From: Tolypothrix brevis GSE-NOS-MK-07-07A | Lineage (GTDB): Bacteria; Cyanobacteriota; Cyanobacteriia; Cyanobacteriales; Nostocaceae | DNA length: 64,000 bases | Direction of reading: 5' to 3' | Assembly (NCBI GenBank): GCA_019358985.1 | Contig: JAHHIJ010000010.1 | Coordinates: 1 to 64,000 of the forward strand | Shown here: one piece after another, positions 18,385-27,211 of the stretch | Numbering within the stretch: position 1 is the stretch's first letter | How the letters are laid out: each line of letters starts with the position of its first letter | The notes under the pieces: model-generated | Told to the model about the DNA's origin: nothing | Database searches by the model: none | Seen by the model: the letters and a program-made list of their open reading frames with translations, nothing else | Translations under genes and position numbers: made by a program

Positions 18385-18501
18385 AATTTTTCCCTCTAAG
18401 TTTTTGGTTTATGTCTTCAATTTTGAATATAACACAATTTACGTAACGTAGGCTACAGAAAAATGTGGTTTTATATATATTGTAATTGATATCTTTTTTA
18501 G

Positions 18502-19290
18502 ATGAGTAAAATTACCTTCCTCAGCGATTTTGGCGATCGCGATGTGTATGTCGGCGTAATAAAGGGAGTAATCGCCCAAATCAACCCCAAATTAGCAGTA
18601 ATAGACTTAACGCACCAAATTCCCCCACACTCCCTCGCTGCGGCGAGATTTTGCTTGATGAATGCTTATGCTTATTTCCCAAATGGGACGGTACATTTAG
18701 CGGTAGTAGATCCGGGGGTGGGAGGAATCAGGAGAGCGATCGCTTTACAATTAGCTCATGGGTTTTTGGTGGGACCCGACAATGGTATATTTAGTGGGAT
18801 ACTTAGTCAAAGTCCCGCCATTACCGCAGTCGAACTAACAAACTCTCAATATTGGCTAACTCAACAACCTAGCAGAACTTTTCACGGAAGAGATATTTTT
18901 GCACCTGTGGCAGCGCATCTAAAGAGCGGTGTTTCTTTAAAAGAGCTAGGGAGAGAAATCGATCCAGCAAAGCTGATAAAGTTAAATTTAGCAGAATGCA
19001 GTTTAACAGAAACTGGTGTAGTCGGTTGCATACAATATATTGACCATTTTGGCAACTTAGTTAGCAACATTGAAGCAAGTTATGTGCAAGGTAAAACCTG
19101 GTATGTCAAAACTGCGGGGTTGACGATACCAGGTTGTGAAACTTACGCTGATGTGCAGGTTGGGGATGCGATCGCTTTAATTGGTAGTCATGGTTGGGTA
19201 GAAATTGCCATCAACAGCGGTAATGCACAGTTACAGTTGCATATAGAGTTGGGAGATGAGGTAGAAGTATTTTTGAGGCATCTTATGTAG
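18502..19290 (+). CDS. SAM hydroxide adenosyltransferase (DUF62 family)
   Basis: A 262-aa member of the S-adenosylmethionine hydroxide adenosyltransferase / chlorinase superfamily. Diagnostic segments are FLSDFGDRDVYVGVIKG at the N-terminus, HLAVVDPGVGG (about 75), GPDNGIF (about 93) and FHGRDIFAP (about 128). The C-terminal beta-barrel contains IDHFGNLVSNI. Family members split SAM to adenosine and methionine with water; halogenating members have a different pocket. It is a single gene with no obvious partners. The TAG stop codon overlaps the first bases of a palindromic repeat, so the repeat may have fixed the current C-terminus. Confidence 0.88.
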   Translation: MSKITFLSDFGDRDVYVGVIKGVIAQINPKLAVIDLTHQIPPHSLAAARFCLMNAYAYFPNGTVHLAVVDPGVGGIRRAIALQLAHGFLVGPDNGIFSGILSQSPAITAVELTNSQYWLTQQPSRTFHGRDIFAPVAAHLKSGVSLKELGREIDPAKLIKLNLAECSLTETGVVGCIQYIDHFGNLVSNIEASYVQGKTWYVKTAGLTIPGCETYADVQVGDAIALIGSHGWVEIAINSGNAQLQLHIELGDEVEVFLRHLM

Positions 19291-19348
19291 AGACGTAGCA
19301 GTGCTACGTCTTAACCTTGATTAGACGTAGCAGTGCTACGTCTCTACA
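19287..19348. repeat. Two GACGTAGCAGTGC hairpins
   Basis: Palindromes at 19287-19312 and 19322-19348, separated by CCTTGA. The first overlaps the stop codon of the SAM hydroxide adenosyltransferase gene and may serve as its terminator. Confidence 0.75.
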
Positions 19349-19379
19349 TTCTTTTTCACTCCTATATCTATTTGCTTCA

Positions 19380-19482
19380 TATCAAATCCGGTAAATTACT
19401 GACAATGTAAAGACGTTCCGCCGGAACGTCTCTACGACGCTAGGTAGGTTTTTATACTTTTAATTAAACGGACATGATATCA
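19380..19482. repeat. Nested palindromic element, copy 2
   Basis: About 100 bp, closely related to the inner unit at 18065-18165: start ATCAAATCCGG, central GACGTTCCGCC hairpin (19406-19435), shared TTTTTAT and TTAATTAAACGGACATGAT end. It abuts the stop codon of the nuclease gene. Confidence 0.7.
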
Positions 19483-20040
19483 CTTGTTGAAACTCCGATA
19501 TTCCCAAGGATTAATAAACTTAGTATCACTCCAAACGCCGCGTTTTTGTTGTTTCGCTTCTGCTTCAGCTTGCTCAACTAAATCTCTACTAGGACACTTA
19601 TTTAAGTAAGGACGATACACTTTTGCTAATCCTTCACGCAGCAATATTTGTTGAACAAAAGTGCCATCTTTTAAACGCACTTCGGCAACTTTTCGTCCGT
19701 AACGATCGCTATCAGTAATATTCAAAGTGACGCGATCGCTACTTTGTTTGACTAGTTGCTGCACTCTTTCTTGTGCTTTGGCACCCCAACTAAATTGATT
19801 GCGATCGCTTGCACGTTTAGTTTCTCTTTCTTTCTTTGAATGTGGTACTTCTGGTGCATCCATACAAGCAAAGCGCACGGTGATATTGTTACCTTTAGCA
19901 TCTTTGACTGTTAAAGTATCACCATCACTGATTCTTTCTACGACATCTCCCGAAGGTGGGAAAATACGGTCACATGCCATCAAAGATAAAATCACGATAG
20001 CTGCACAAAACCAAGTTACTGGCTTAATTAATTTTTTCAT
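19480..20040 (-). CDS. Thermonuclease-family (SNase-like) lipoprotein
   Basis: A 186-aa staphylococcal-nuclease-fold protein. An N-terminal hydrophobic signal ends in a lipobox (SLMAC, Cys about 23), so it is likely lipid-anchored outside the inner membrane. OB-fold motifs: RISDGDTLTVKD, VRFACMDAPE (catalytic Arg and Asp), DRYGRKVAEVRLKDG (catalytic Glu region) and LREGLAKVYR. The C-terminus GVWSDTKFINPWEYR is typical. It is expected to cut DNA and RNA with calcium in the periplasm or at the surface. It stands alone on the minus strand. Confidence 0.9.
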   Translation of the reverse strand: MKKLIKPVTWFCAAIVILSLMACDRIFPPSGDVVERISDGDTLTVKDAKGNNITVRFACMDAPEVPHSKKERETKRASDRNQFSWGAKAQERVQQLVKQSSDRVTLNITDSDRYGRKVAEVRLKDGTFVQQILLREGLAKVYRPYLNKCPSRDLVEQAEAEAKQQKRGVWSDTKFINPWEYRSFNK

Positions 20041-20227
20041 TTAAACTTCCAAAATCTTCCTTTGGGATGATACTAATAAAATTAAAATTTACTAGTTAAT
20101 TTGTTTATTATGATATATAATACACAAATTGGCGCGTTACGATTTTATAACAAAGTAAAGTTATCATTCCAATTATCTTTCATTAATATAGGTGAATGTA
20201 GACAACCCAAAATCAGCGGAATCTTTA

Positions 20228-20974
20228 ATGAACTTATTTACGCACTTGATGCATTTGCTAGGTTCTGGTGCTGCGGCTTATTACTCTGCAAGTCAGATGC
20301 GCGATCGCCAAACGCGACCCAATGTCCTAGCAGGATTCCAACTGGTTGAATCTGGTTCAGTACCTTTTCTGGAAGCTTTAAGTCAACGTGCAGCCCAGGA
20401 AGGTGATACATGGCTAGCGGAGAAACTTGCAAAACACGCATCAGATGAAAATAGGCACGGTCAAATTTTTGCCCATGCCTTAAAACAGCTTAATAAAGAA
20501 GTGATTGATTTTAAGAGTTTGCCAAAAAAAACAGACGAAAAGAAATCACAACAGAATCGCAATCCGTTTTTTGCGGCATATTTTGAGGGTTATTCTACAG
20601 AAGTGCTAAAAGCGGATGCCATTGACTGGAATGTATTTATGGCTAGTACTTATATTCTCGAATTGGATGCCGGCAAAGACTTTCGGCGGATGGCGAACGT
20701 GTTACCTGATGATAACCCAAGCGATCGCAACCTCAAATTAGGAATGTTAAGCATTGTCACAGATGAAACCTGTCATGCTGCTTATCTTTACGAGGCAATG
20801 ATGCGCCGGATGACTGCTGATAAGGTGCAGAAACTCACTATGGAATGGCGCACTCGCAAAGTAAACGCCTTATTAGCAATGCTTGGCGGTATCCTCCAAC
20901 GCAAAGGCGATACACCTTCAATAGTGCAAGATGTTGCACCAACAGAAAACGAGCCAGAATTAATTGTTGCTTAA
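20228..20974 (+). CDS. Ferritin-like di-iron fold protein
   Basis: About 248 aa from ATG 20228, which has an AGCGGA ribosome site; a GTG at 20192 would add 12 residues. Predominantly helical with two ExxH metal motifs: DENRHGQIFAH (about 77) and DETCHAAYLYE (about 183). This is the pattern of ferritin-like/rubrerythrin-type di-iron proteins. The N-terminal helix carries LMHLLGSGAAAYYSASQ. No partner gene indicates the substrate. An oxidoreductase or iron-binding role is inferred from fold only. Confidence 0.7.
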   Translation: MNLFTHLMHLLGSGAAAYYSASQMRDRQTRPNVLAGFQLVESGSVPFLEALSQRAAQEGDTWLAEKLAKHASDENRHGQIFAHALKQLNKEVIDFKSLPKKTDEKKSQQNRNPFFAAYFEGYSTEVLKADAIDWNVFMASTYILELDAGKDFRRMANVLPDDNPSDRNLKLGMLSIVTDETCHAAYLYEAMMRRMTADKVQKLTMEWRTRKVNALLAMLGGILQRKGDTPSIVQDVAPTENEPELIVA

Positions 20975-21191
20975 GATTTAACTAGATAGACATCTGGTAG
21001 CCTTATACCCTTTCTAGATGAAGATGCGCCTAATGAGTGCCCACGCAGGTGGGCTTTGTTCCTATAGCCCCAGCATTCCATGCTGCGGGCGATAAAGCGC
21101 AACCTCACATAGAATTAGTATTAGATGTAGAGACGTAGCAATGCTACGTCTCATCAAGGTTTTTGTGCTACGCCGCGATTTTAATCGCCTT
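20975..21191. terminator. Hairpins after the ferritin-like gene
   Basis: A GCCCACGCAGGTGGGC stem-loop at 21039-21054 is followed by TTTGTT and resembles a weak intrinsic terminator. A GACGTAGCAATGC palindrome follows at 21127-21153. Confidence 0.45.
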
Positions 21192-21329
21192 TTAAGCGTT
21201 GGCAAACATTCCCAGCATCGTTAACAATACAACTAATCCACACACCCAAAGTAGCAACGACCCCCAACTGACAGAATCTTTTTGTACTCTCTGCCACAAA
21301 TTGCTAACTAAGTTATTACGAACAGCCAT
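21192..21329 (-). CDS. Small single-pass membrane protein
   Basis: A 45-aa protein from ATG 21329, chosen because an excellent ribosome site (GGAGGGG) lies 6 nt upstream; a longer TTG frame to 21419 lacks one. Soluble basic start (MAVRNNLVSNLWQRVQK), then one hydrophobic helix (LLLWVCGLVVLLTMLGMF). No family recognised. Size and layout resemble small cyanobacterial membrane-complex subunits. Confidence 0.6.
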   Translation of the reverse strand: MAVRNNLVSNLWQRVQKDSVSWGSLLLWVCGLVVLLTMLGMFANA

Positions 21330-21685
21330 TTTATCCCCTCCAAATTTTGCTAAACCTGTACTCAAACTCAAGTTAAATTCATCCTTGAAAATACGAGGCT
21401 TTAAAATGCTCACTTCCAAAGATTAATTAACTGCGGTTTAAATACATGTATAAAAGTAGCAGGGGCTAACGCGTTGCCTTGCCAAAACAAAAACTTCTAA
21501 AAAGAAAATTTTTCCCTTTAACCTAATATTCATCTTCCCATAACTGAGCGTTTACATTAGAAAATTGAATCAACTCGAAAAGATTCTTAACGCAATACGA
21601 TTGAAATAACTCTTTAGTAGCCGACTTCAGCGCTGAAGCGCCGACTACCTACATAGAGCAGTGCATCACTCAGTAATCATAACCA
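21330..21685. other. Spacer with one palindrome
   Basis: No gene supported. It contains a GTAGCCGACTTCAGCGCTGA palindromic tract at about 21617-21650 that belongs to the AGCGCTTCAGCGCT repeat family also seen at 484, 16501 and 25089. Confidence 0.6.
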
Positions 21686-22102
21686 ATGGAAAAATTTAAG
21701 ACTTTATTGCGGGTTCGGCACTACGAAATGGATGCTTTGGGACATGTTAACAACGCCGTTTATCAAAATTACTTAGAGCAAGCAGCGATTGAACACTCAG
21801 AACACTTAGGTTTAACTTTGGAGGTATACCGAGAATTGGCAGGTGTATTTGTGATGCGACGCGTAGAAATCGAGTATCTGCGTCCAGCAGTCGCCGGCGA
21901 TACCTTAGAAATCACCACTTGGTTACACCAAATGCGCGGTAGTCGTGCAATTCGGCGTTACGAAATCCGCAAACAAAACCAAGACGAATTATTAGTCACG
22001 GCTGAAGCGCTGTGGGTATGGGTAGAAGCGAAAACAATGCGTCCGCGACCGATTCCTAGTGCGTTGCTAGTAGAAAATTACACCGAAGGACTTCCTAGAT
22101 AG
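21686..22102 (+). CDS. Acyl-CoA thioesterase, 4HBT/YbgC-like hot-dog
   Basis: A 138-aa single hot-dog domain. The active-site segment YEMDALGHVNNAVYQNYLEQ carries the catalytic Asp and the HVNN turn near residue 20. ITTWLHQMRGSRAIRRYEI is the typical central strand. These enzymes hydrolyse acyl-CoA or acyl-ACP thioesters in the cytoplasm. Cyanobacterial relatives include the DHNA-CoA thioesterase of phylloquinone synthesis and general acyl thioesterases; I cannot distinguish these here. Confidence 0.85.
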   Translation: MEKFKTLLRVRHYEMDALGHVNNAVYQNYLEQAAIEHSEHLGLTLEVYRELAGVFVMRRVEIEYLRPAVAGDTLEITTWLHQMRGSRAIRRYEIRKQNQDELLVTAEALWVWVEAKTMRPRPIPSALLVENYTEGLPR

Positions 22103-22227
22103 CAATACTTCACATTCGCTGATTTTGCCATCAAGCTTTTTAATGTGTAAATTTGATACAGAATAAATTAGTTTTGGTACAAATAACCATAATTAAAAAT
22201 TGCACTCATGATTCTCAAATCAAAATT

Positions 22228-22449
22228 ATGGAGCAAAATCAGCAACAACGCGGCGCTGCCGCTAAAGAGTTTCTTCAATCCCTCAATGAGTTGGAAGATA
22301 TATTACAAGAGAGTCCGACTGAAGAGGAAGAAACGCCAAAAACCGATATTCCTAAAACCAGTGATGCTGAACCAATTGATTTAGAGGCTTTGGAAGATGC
22401 CGTTGCTGATATCGAGCAATATCTGGAAAATAAAAAAAATAAAAGTTAG
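22228..22449 (+). CDS. Small acidic conserved protein
   Basis: 73 aa from ATG 22228 (MEQNQQQRGAAAKEFLQSL). The upstream extension to a TTG at 22153 has no protein-like character. Helical N-terminus, acidic middle (PTEEEE), and a second acidic helix (LEALEDAVADIEQYLE). It has no signal peptide and no recognised family. It ends 21 bp before the convergent RNA methyltransferase gene. Confidence 0.6.
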   Translation: MEQNQQQRGAAAKEFLQSLNELEDILQESPTEEEETPKTDIPKTSDAEPIDLEALEDAVADIEQYLENKKNKS

Positions 22450-22469
22450 GAGTTAAGAATTATAAACTC

Positions 22470-23246
22470 CTAACTGCTAATCTGTCGTTGAGCCTCGTAC
22501 AACATTAAAGCTCCGGCGATCGCTACATTCAAAGACTCTACCCCTGGACTCAGGGGTATTCTGACTTCTAAATCTGCCATTTCGGCTAAAGAAGCTGATA
22601 AACCCGCACCTTCATTACCCAATAAAATTAAACTTGGTTTTCGCCAATCTACTTGCCAATAAGTTAAAGTCGCACTTGCCAAAGTTGCCACAACCTGCAT
22701 TCCCGCTTGTTTAGCAAGACTTACTGTATCTTTTAAATCTGCACTTACCGCCATCGGTAAGCGAAACCACTGACCAGCACTGGCACGCAACACTTTGGGG
22801 TTATCTAAATCTACACTATCTGCACTCAGCCACAACCCCGATGCAGAAGCCGCTACTGCAGTGCGAATCATCGTCCCCAAATTGCCCGGATCTTGCACAG
22901 TTTCCAAAGCTAGCAGCAACCCAGTGAAGGGAACTTGCATTGTATCGCTTCGTTTGGCGGTAGCGATAACACCATCCGGTTGGACTGTGGTAGCGATCGC
23001 ACTCAATACTTCTTCGCTGACAATTTCAATGCGATCGCACTGACTACAAGCTTGCTCCCAAAGTGCAGAATGAGCCGCTTGCCATTGTGCCGTACAACAC
23101 ACAACTTCCAAGGGATAATTCACCGCACAAGCTTCTTCCAGCAAATGCGTACCTTCCACTAAAAACAACTCCTGTTTGTGACGCTCTTTCGAGGAGTGCA
23201 ATTTGCGGATTTGCTTTACTAAAGAATTCTGTAAACTAGTTAACAT
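22470..23246 (-). CDS. TrmH/SpoU-family RNA 2'-O-methyltransferase
   Basis: 258 aa. An N-terminal substrate-binding subdomain (LQNSLVKQIRKLHSSKERH, FLVEGTHLLEEA) resembles RlmB-type enzymes, followed by the SPOUT knot. Motif 1 is DPGNLGTMIRTA, motif 2 LLGNEGAGLS, motif 3 IPLSPGVESLNVAIAG. It methylates ribose 2'-OH in rRNA or tRNA using SAM, as a dimer. The target position is not evident. Confidence 0.92.
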   Translation of the reverse strand: MLTSLQNSLVKQIRKLHSSKERHKQELFLVEGTHLLEEACAVNYPLEVVCCTAQWQAAHSALWEQACSQCDRIEIVSEEVLSAIATTVQPDGVIATAKRSDTMQVPFTGLLLALETVQDPGNLGTMIRTAVAASASGLWLSADSVDLDNPKVLRASAGQWFRLPMAVSADLKDTVSLAKQAGMQVVATLASATLTYWQVDWRKPSLILLGNEGAGLSASLAEMADLEVRIPLSPGVESLNVAIAGALMLYEAQRQISS

Positions 23247-23282
23247 TAAAAAATTATGAGTTATCAGTCATGATTTAACTCC

Positions 23283-23311
23283 GTAGAGACGTTCCGATGG
23301 AACGTCTCTAC
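23283..23311. repeat. GACGTTCC-type hairpin next to tRNA-Leu
   Basis: Perfect GTAGAGACGTTCC inverted repeat six bases beyond the 3' end of the tRNA gene; it could act as tRNA terminator. Confidence 0.75.
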
Positions 23312-23316
23312 TCACA

Positions 23317-23398
23317 TGCGGAACCCGGGACTTGAACCCGGAAGCCTTGCGGCACTAGAACCTGAATCTAGCGCGTCTGCCAATTCCGCCAGTTCCGC
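23317..23398 (-). tRNA. tRNA-Leu(CAG)
   Basis: An 82-nt class II tRNA: acceptor GCGGAAC pairing with GTTCCGC, D-arm with GGCAGAC, anticodon loop TTCAGGT (anticodon CAG, stem CTAGA/TCTAG), variable arm TGCCGCAAGGC, T-arm GGGTTCAAGTCCC, discriminator A. No CCA encoded. Confidence 0.95.
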
Positions 23399-23698
23399 TG
23401 GCATTATTTAATCACCGTTTTCTATTTTCACTCATTTTCTAGTTTTTGTCAACGCCATGAGTGTAAAATGAGGAATTGGACAAGGCACGTCAATGAACTA
23501 AGAATCTCAGTGTCTTCAGACCTGAGAGTGTCAATGAGCGCACTTATTTTATAAATGCTTAAAAGGCTTACTCCAAATTGCTTAGAAGAGCAAATTCTCA
23601 CTAAATCAATGCTATACCTAGCGCCAAAATGTAGACAAATCGAATCTTTACTGTAGAATCGAAACCAACTTCAAATCTTTAAAATTACTAAATTTCTT
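23399..23698. other. Spacer upstream of murA
   Basis: 300 bp without a gene. No strong promoter box could be singled out. A GGAGGG ribosome site for murA starts at 23701. Confidence 0.5.
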
Positions 23699-25066
23699 TT
23701 GGAGGGTAGGCTTATTAATACGAATACCAGCTTACCAGATGCGAAATCTTCATCTGAAGCAGACTCCTCAGTCTTGCAAATATGGGGTGGGCATCGTTTG
23801 CGAGGTCATGTAAAAATTAGTGGGGCAAAAAATTCAGCATTGGTAATCATGGCTGGAGCCTTACTATGTTCGGGAGATTGCCGCATCCGCAACGTTCCAT
23901 TATTGGCTGACGTCAAGCGGATGAGTCAAGTTTTGTTAGCTTTGGGTCTTCGTTTGGAGCAACACGACGATATTCTAGATATCAACGCTAGCGAAATTAC
24001 AACGTCCAAAGCTCCTTACGAACTAGTTACCCAGCTGCGGGCAAGTTTTTTTGCCATTGGTGCAATTCTGGCACGACTGGGAGTAGCACAAATGCCATTA
24101 CCAGGTGGTTGTGCAATTGGGGCAAGACCGGTTGATCTGCATGTCCGGGGACTACAAGCGATGGGAGCCGAAGTGCAGATAGAACATGGCATTTGTAATG
24201 CTTATGTCCCAGGCACTAATGGTAGACTCAAAGGAGCCAAGATTTACCTAGACAGCCCCAGCGTTGGTGCGACGGAAACCTTGATGATGGCAGCTACCCT
24301 TGCAGATGGGGAAACGAAAATCGAAAATGCGGCACGGGAGCCAGAAGTAGTGGATCTGGCGAATTTTTGTAACGCGATGGGAGCAAAGATTCAAGGTGCC
24401 GGCACTAGTACGATTACCGTCGTCGGTGTCCCCAAGTTGCATTCTGTTGACTACTCTATAATTCCCGATCGCATTGAAATAGGTACATTATTGGTAGCTG
24501 GAGCAATCACGCGATCGGAAATTACTCTGTCGCCAGTGATACCAGAGCATTTGATCCCAGTACTTGCCAAACTGCGGGATATTGGTGTATCCATAATTCA
24601 AGAAGCCCCTGATTGCTTACGCGTTTTGCCCGCTCAAACCCTGAGAGCAACGGATATTGAAACCTTGCCCCATCCTGGCTTTCCCACGGATATGCAAGCA
24701 TTATTTATGGCTTTGCTAACCGTAGCAGAGGGCGACAGCATAATCAACGAATCTGTGTTTGAAAATCGCTTGCGTCACGCTTCCGAGTTGAATCGCTTAG
24801 GAGCAGACATTCGCGTTAAAGGTAACGCAGCCTTCGTGCGGGGTGTACCGAAGTTATCTGGCGCACCTGTATTAGGTACAGACTTGCGAGCATCAGCAGC
24901 CTTAGTCGTAGCAGGACTAGCAGCTGAAGGCAAAACTACAATTCAGGGATTGCACCATTTAGATCGTGGCTACGATCGCCTTGATCTGAAGTTACAGCAA
25001 TTGGGAGCAAAAATCCTCCGCGTGAACGAAGCACCGACGGATGCACCAATTACCCGCAATAGCTAG
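23699..25066 (+). CDS. murA: UDP-N-acetylglucosamine 1-carboxyvinyltransferase MurA
   Basis: About 450-455 aa, EPSP-synthase fold. First committed step of peptidoglycan synthesis: enolpyruvyl transfer from PEP to UDP-GlcNAc. Motifs: [11 protein letters not shown] (PEP and sugar binding), catalytic Cys in [28 protein letters not shown], and [15 protein letters not shown]. No ATG precedes the conserved region. The frame opens with TTG at 23699, but the only Shine-Dalgarno (GGAGGG, 23701-23706) lies inside that frame. An ATT at 23714, 7 nt after it, is the better-placed start if a rare codon is allowed. The true start is therefore uncertain by about five codons. Confidence 0.95.
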   Translation: MEGRLINTNTSLPDAKSSSEADSSVLQIWGGHRLRGHVKISGAKNSALVIMAGALLCSGDCRIRNVPLLADVKRMSQVLLALGLRLEQHDDILDINASEITTSKAPYELVTQLRASFFAIGAILARLGVAQMPLPGGCAIGARPVDLHVRGLQAMGAEVQIEHGICNAYVPGTNGRLKGAKIYLDSPSVGATETLMMAATLADGETKIENAAREPEVVDLANFCNAMGAKIQGAGTSTITVVGVPKLHSVDYSIIPDRIEIGTLLVAGAITRSEITLSPVIPEHLIPVLAKLRDIGVSIIQEAPDCLRVLPAQTLRATDIETLPHPGFPTDMQALFMALLTVAEGDSIINESVFENRLRHASELNRLGADIRVKGNAAFVRGVPKLSGAPVLGTDLRASAALVVAGLAAEGKTTIQGLHHLDRGYDRLDLKLQQLGAKILRVNEAPTDAPITRNS

Positions 25067-25087
25067 TAATCCTCAAGCTTCGATTTC

Positions 25088-25141
25088 AACGTAGTAAGCG
25101 CTTCAGCGCTTAAAATTGAGCGCTTCAGAGCTCACTACGAG
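25088..25141. repeat. AGCGCTTCAGCGCT palindromic repeat
   Basis: Two adjoining half-palindromes (AAGCGCTTCAGCGCTTA and GAGCGCTTCAGAGCTC), bounded by CGTAGTAAG and CTCACTACG. Same family as at 484, 16501 and 21617. Confidence 0.7.
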
Positions 25142-25250
25142 TAATAAGTAGGGCATCTGCCCTGCCTAATTGTCGTTATACTAGCGGTGGGAGGCTGTGT
25201 ATATCCGCAGCTACATCCCACCATTTCTTACTTTTTTTCTAGCGATCGCT

Positions 25251-26126
25251 ATGTCCTTGTTTAAGACTCAGCTCATTGGTATCAAAGCAGATTCTTTTCG
25301 TCATCCTTTAGACTTGGAAGCAACTCTTGCTCTCAAGCAAATACCCGGATTAGACATGCTCGTGCGGAATTTGCTCGGACCATTGGCAGAGCAAATTTTT
25401 TATGTAGAAAATATTGCCTCCAGCGTTTTGGTAGGTGAACAACAATTGCCTGATTTACACAAGTTGTTGTTAGAAGCCTGCAAAATTTTGGATATGGAGC
25501 CTCCCCAACTTTACATCCGTCAACATCCGGCTCCCAACGCTTATACTTTTGCCATGCGTGGCAAGCAGCCTTTTATTGTCGTACACACTTCCCTGATTGA
25601 TCTACTCACCCCCCTAGAAATTCAGGCAGTGATTGCCCATGAGTTAGGACATCTCAAATGCGATCACAGTGTTTACCTGACTCCAGTAAATTTATTGGTA
25701 TTAGCAGCCGCAAGTCTACCAAATATAGGAGCAGTGCTAGCACAAAGCATACAAGCACAACTTTTAGAATGGGTACGCTGTGCTGAGTTTACATGCGATC
25801 GCGCCGCATTGTTAGCCACCCAAGATCCCAAAGTTGTCATGTCAGTCTTGATGAAGCTTGCCGGTGGTTCCCCAATATTAGCACCCCAACTCAACCTCGA
25901 TGCCTTTGTCGCTCAAGCTCGCGCTTACGATGATATTAGCAAGACTGAATTGGGTGAAATGGTCAAAGTAGCCCGCACCTCTCAATTGTCGCATCCAGTG
26001 CCAGTACTGCGGGCGCGAGAGATTGATCGCTGGGCAAGCAGCAAAGAATATCAAAAGTTGTTGCATTCGTCAGAAAAAGTGTATAATAGTGAAGTTGCAC
26101 CCAAGGGCGGGTGGCGGAATTGGTAG
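25251..26126 (+). CDS. M48-family zinc metallopeptidase
   Basis: About 291 aa from ATG 25251 (MSLFKTQLIGIKADSFRHPL). A GTG at 25197 preceded by GGGAGG would add an 18-residue hydrophobic stretch and is a real alternative. Zinc site HELGH in VIAHELGHLKCDHSVY, third ligand Glu in RCAEFTCDRAALLA, and a hydrophobic segment (VNLLVLAAASLPNIGAVLA) between them. It differs from HtpX in lacking the multi-helix N-terminus. Presumably membrane-associated protein quality control. The last seven codons and the stop lie inside the following tRNA-Leu gene. Confidence 0.88.
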   Translation: MSLFKTQLIGIKADSFRHPLDLEATLALKQIPGLDMLVRNLLGPLAEQIFYVENIASSVLVGEQQLPDLHKLLLEACKILDMEPPQLYIRQHPAPNAYTFAMRGKQPFIVVHTSLIDLLTPLEIQAVIAHELGHLKCDHSVYLTPVNLLVLAAASLPNIGAVLAQSIQAQLLEWVRCAEFTCDRAALLATQDPKVVMSVLMKLAGGSPILAPQLNLDAFVAQARAYDDISKTELGEMVKVARTSQLSHPVPVLRAREIDRWASSKEYQKLLHSSEKVYNSEVAPKGGWRNW

Positions 26127-26188
26127 ACGCACCACACTCAAAATGTGGCGATCGTGAGGTCGTAGGAGTTCGATTCTCCTCCTGCCCA
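26105..26188 (+). tRNA. tRNA-Leu(CAA)
   Basis: An 84-nt class II tRNA: acceptor GGGCGGG with CCTGCCC, anticodon loop CTCAAAA (anticodon CAA; stem CCACA/TGTGG), variable arm CGATCGTGAGGTCG, T-arm AGGAGTTCGATTCTCCT, discriminator A, no encoded CCA. Its first 22 bases overlap the end of the M48 peptidase gene. Confidence 0.95.
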
Positions 26189-27016
26189 CTGTAAAAACGT
26201 ACATAAATGTAGGGTTTCAGTTAAGTTATCTGGAACCCTATATTTTTAGTTTTGTTTTTTATAGTCAAGGCAAAGTTATGAACCGACAACAAACCCGAAT
26301 TTTGACAAGATAAAGTTGATCAACAAGCAATTTTAGGAAAACTCCGCGTACCTTTGCGCTTACCTTTGCGCTCCTCTGCGTTTAAAAACGCTCTCAAACA
26401 GAAATTAGGTTATAGGAAAAAGATATAGCTGTTACAAGGGTTAAATTAGCCTGTAACATTTGCCTATCGATGATTTTCCCCATTTTGTTGCTTAATCTGG
26501 ATATTAAATAAATTTATAGATTTTCTTTACGATTCATAAACTTAATTCCGGATCGCGATGGAAAAATCATGAATAAATATAAAGAAAGTAGCAAGGGATT
26601 ATTTATGGCTTTATAGCGATCGCTTACAGGATGAGTTCTCTTATCTAGGTTTAATTGAGGCAATAAAATAACCGGAATAGGTCTTGCTACGCAGTATATA
26701 GGATAAAGGAACTTGTCAAATATAGCAAGCGTTATTTTCATTGCCAATGATAAATGTAAAATTGTTTTTCATTTTTTGAATGGCGATATTACATCGATAA
26801 CCGCTTCTCAAGCTACACAAAATTAAGAGTATTGCAGTCGTTTTTCATCATCATATTTGTTTACCTCTACCATTTTGATTTGACGATAGGGTAGTTATGA
26901 ACTAAAATACATATAGTGAATATTAAGGGCGATAAAATAAATTATCAGCGACTTCACACTCATCAAAGTTCGTTTATCTTACTCCACTGATTTTTACTTA
27001 AGAGAGGTTAATAATT
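26189..27016. other. AT-rich spacer, no convincing gene
   Basis: The tRNA is followed by AGGGTTTCAG and GGAACCCTATATTTTTAG (about 26212-26250), an imperfect stem-loop with a T-rich tail that may end the tRNA transcript. A CTGCGTTT-type repeat fragment lies at about 26341-26390. A 77-codon minus frame at 26514-26747 has no ribosome site or family features. Confidence 0.5.
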
Positions 27017-27211
27017 ATGCGATTAAAGAGATGGGAATCTCCCCGTCGCGAAGGCAGAAACGATAAAGGCAGAGGTGGTTCTGCAAGACAGCGACAACTT
27101 AAAAAACAAAGGCAGATGCTACGAAAAAGGTTGAAAGAAGGCAACAACCTAGACAACAACAAAAATAATAAGCAGGGGGGAGAAAAGTTAATCTTCCCCC
27201 TGTTTTTTTGA
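27017..27211 (+). CDS. Small highly basic protein
   Basis: 64 aa, rich in Arg/Lys/Gln/Asn (starts MRLKRWESPRREGRNDKGRG; central RQRQLKKQRQMLRKRLKEG), with a GAGAGG ribosome site 10-11 nt before the ATG. No membrane segment. It might bind nucleic acid, from charge alone. The last dozen codons are encoded by a rho-independent terminator hairpin, which is unusual and suggests that the C-terminal tail (EKLIFPLFF) is dispensable. Confidence 0.55.
   Translation: MRLKRWESPRREGRNDKGRGGSARQRQLKKQRQMLRKRLKEGNNLDNNKNNKQGGEKLIFPLFF
27172..27208 (+). terminator. Rho-independent terminator overlapping the small basic gene
   Basis: Stem AGGGGGGA / TCCCCCT with loop GAAAAGTTAATC, followed by a run of seven T. 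A strong intrinsic terminator placed inside the 3' end of the reading frame. Confidence 0.8.

Noticed and set aside
26514-26747. 77-codon minus frame
   Set aside because: No ribosome site, no recognisable domain, in an AT-rich spacer.
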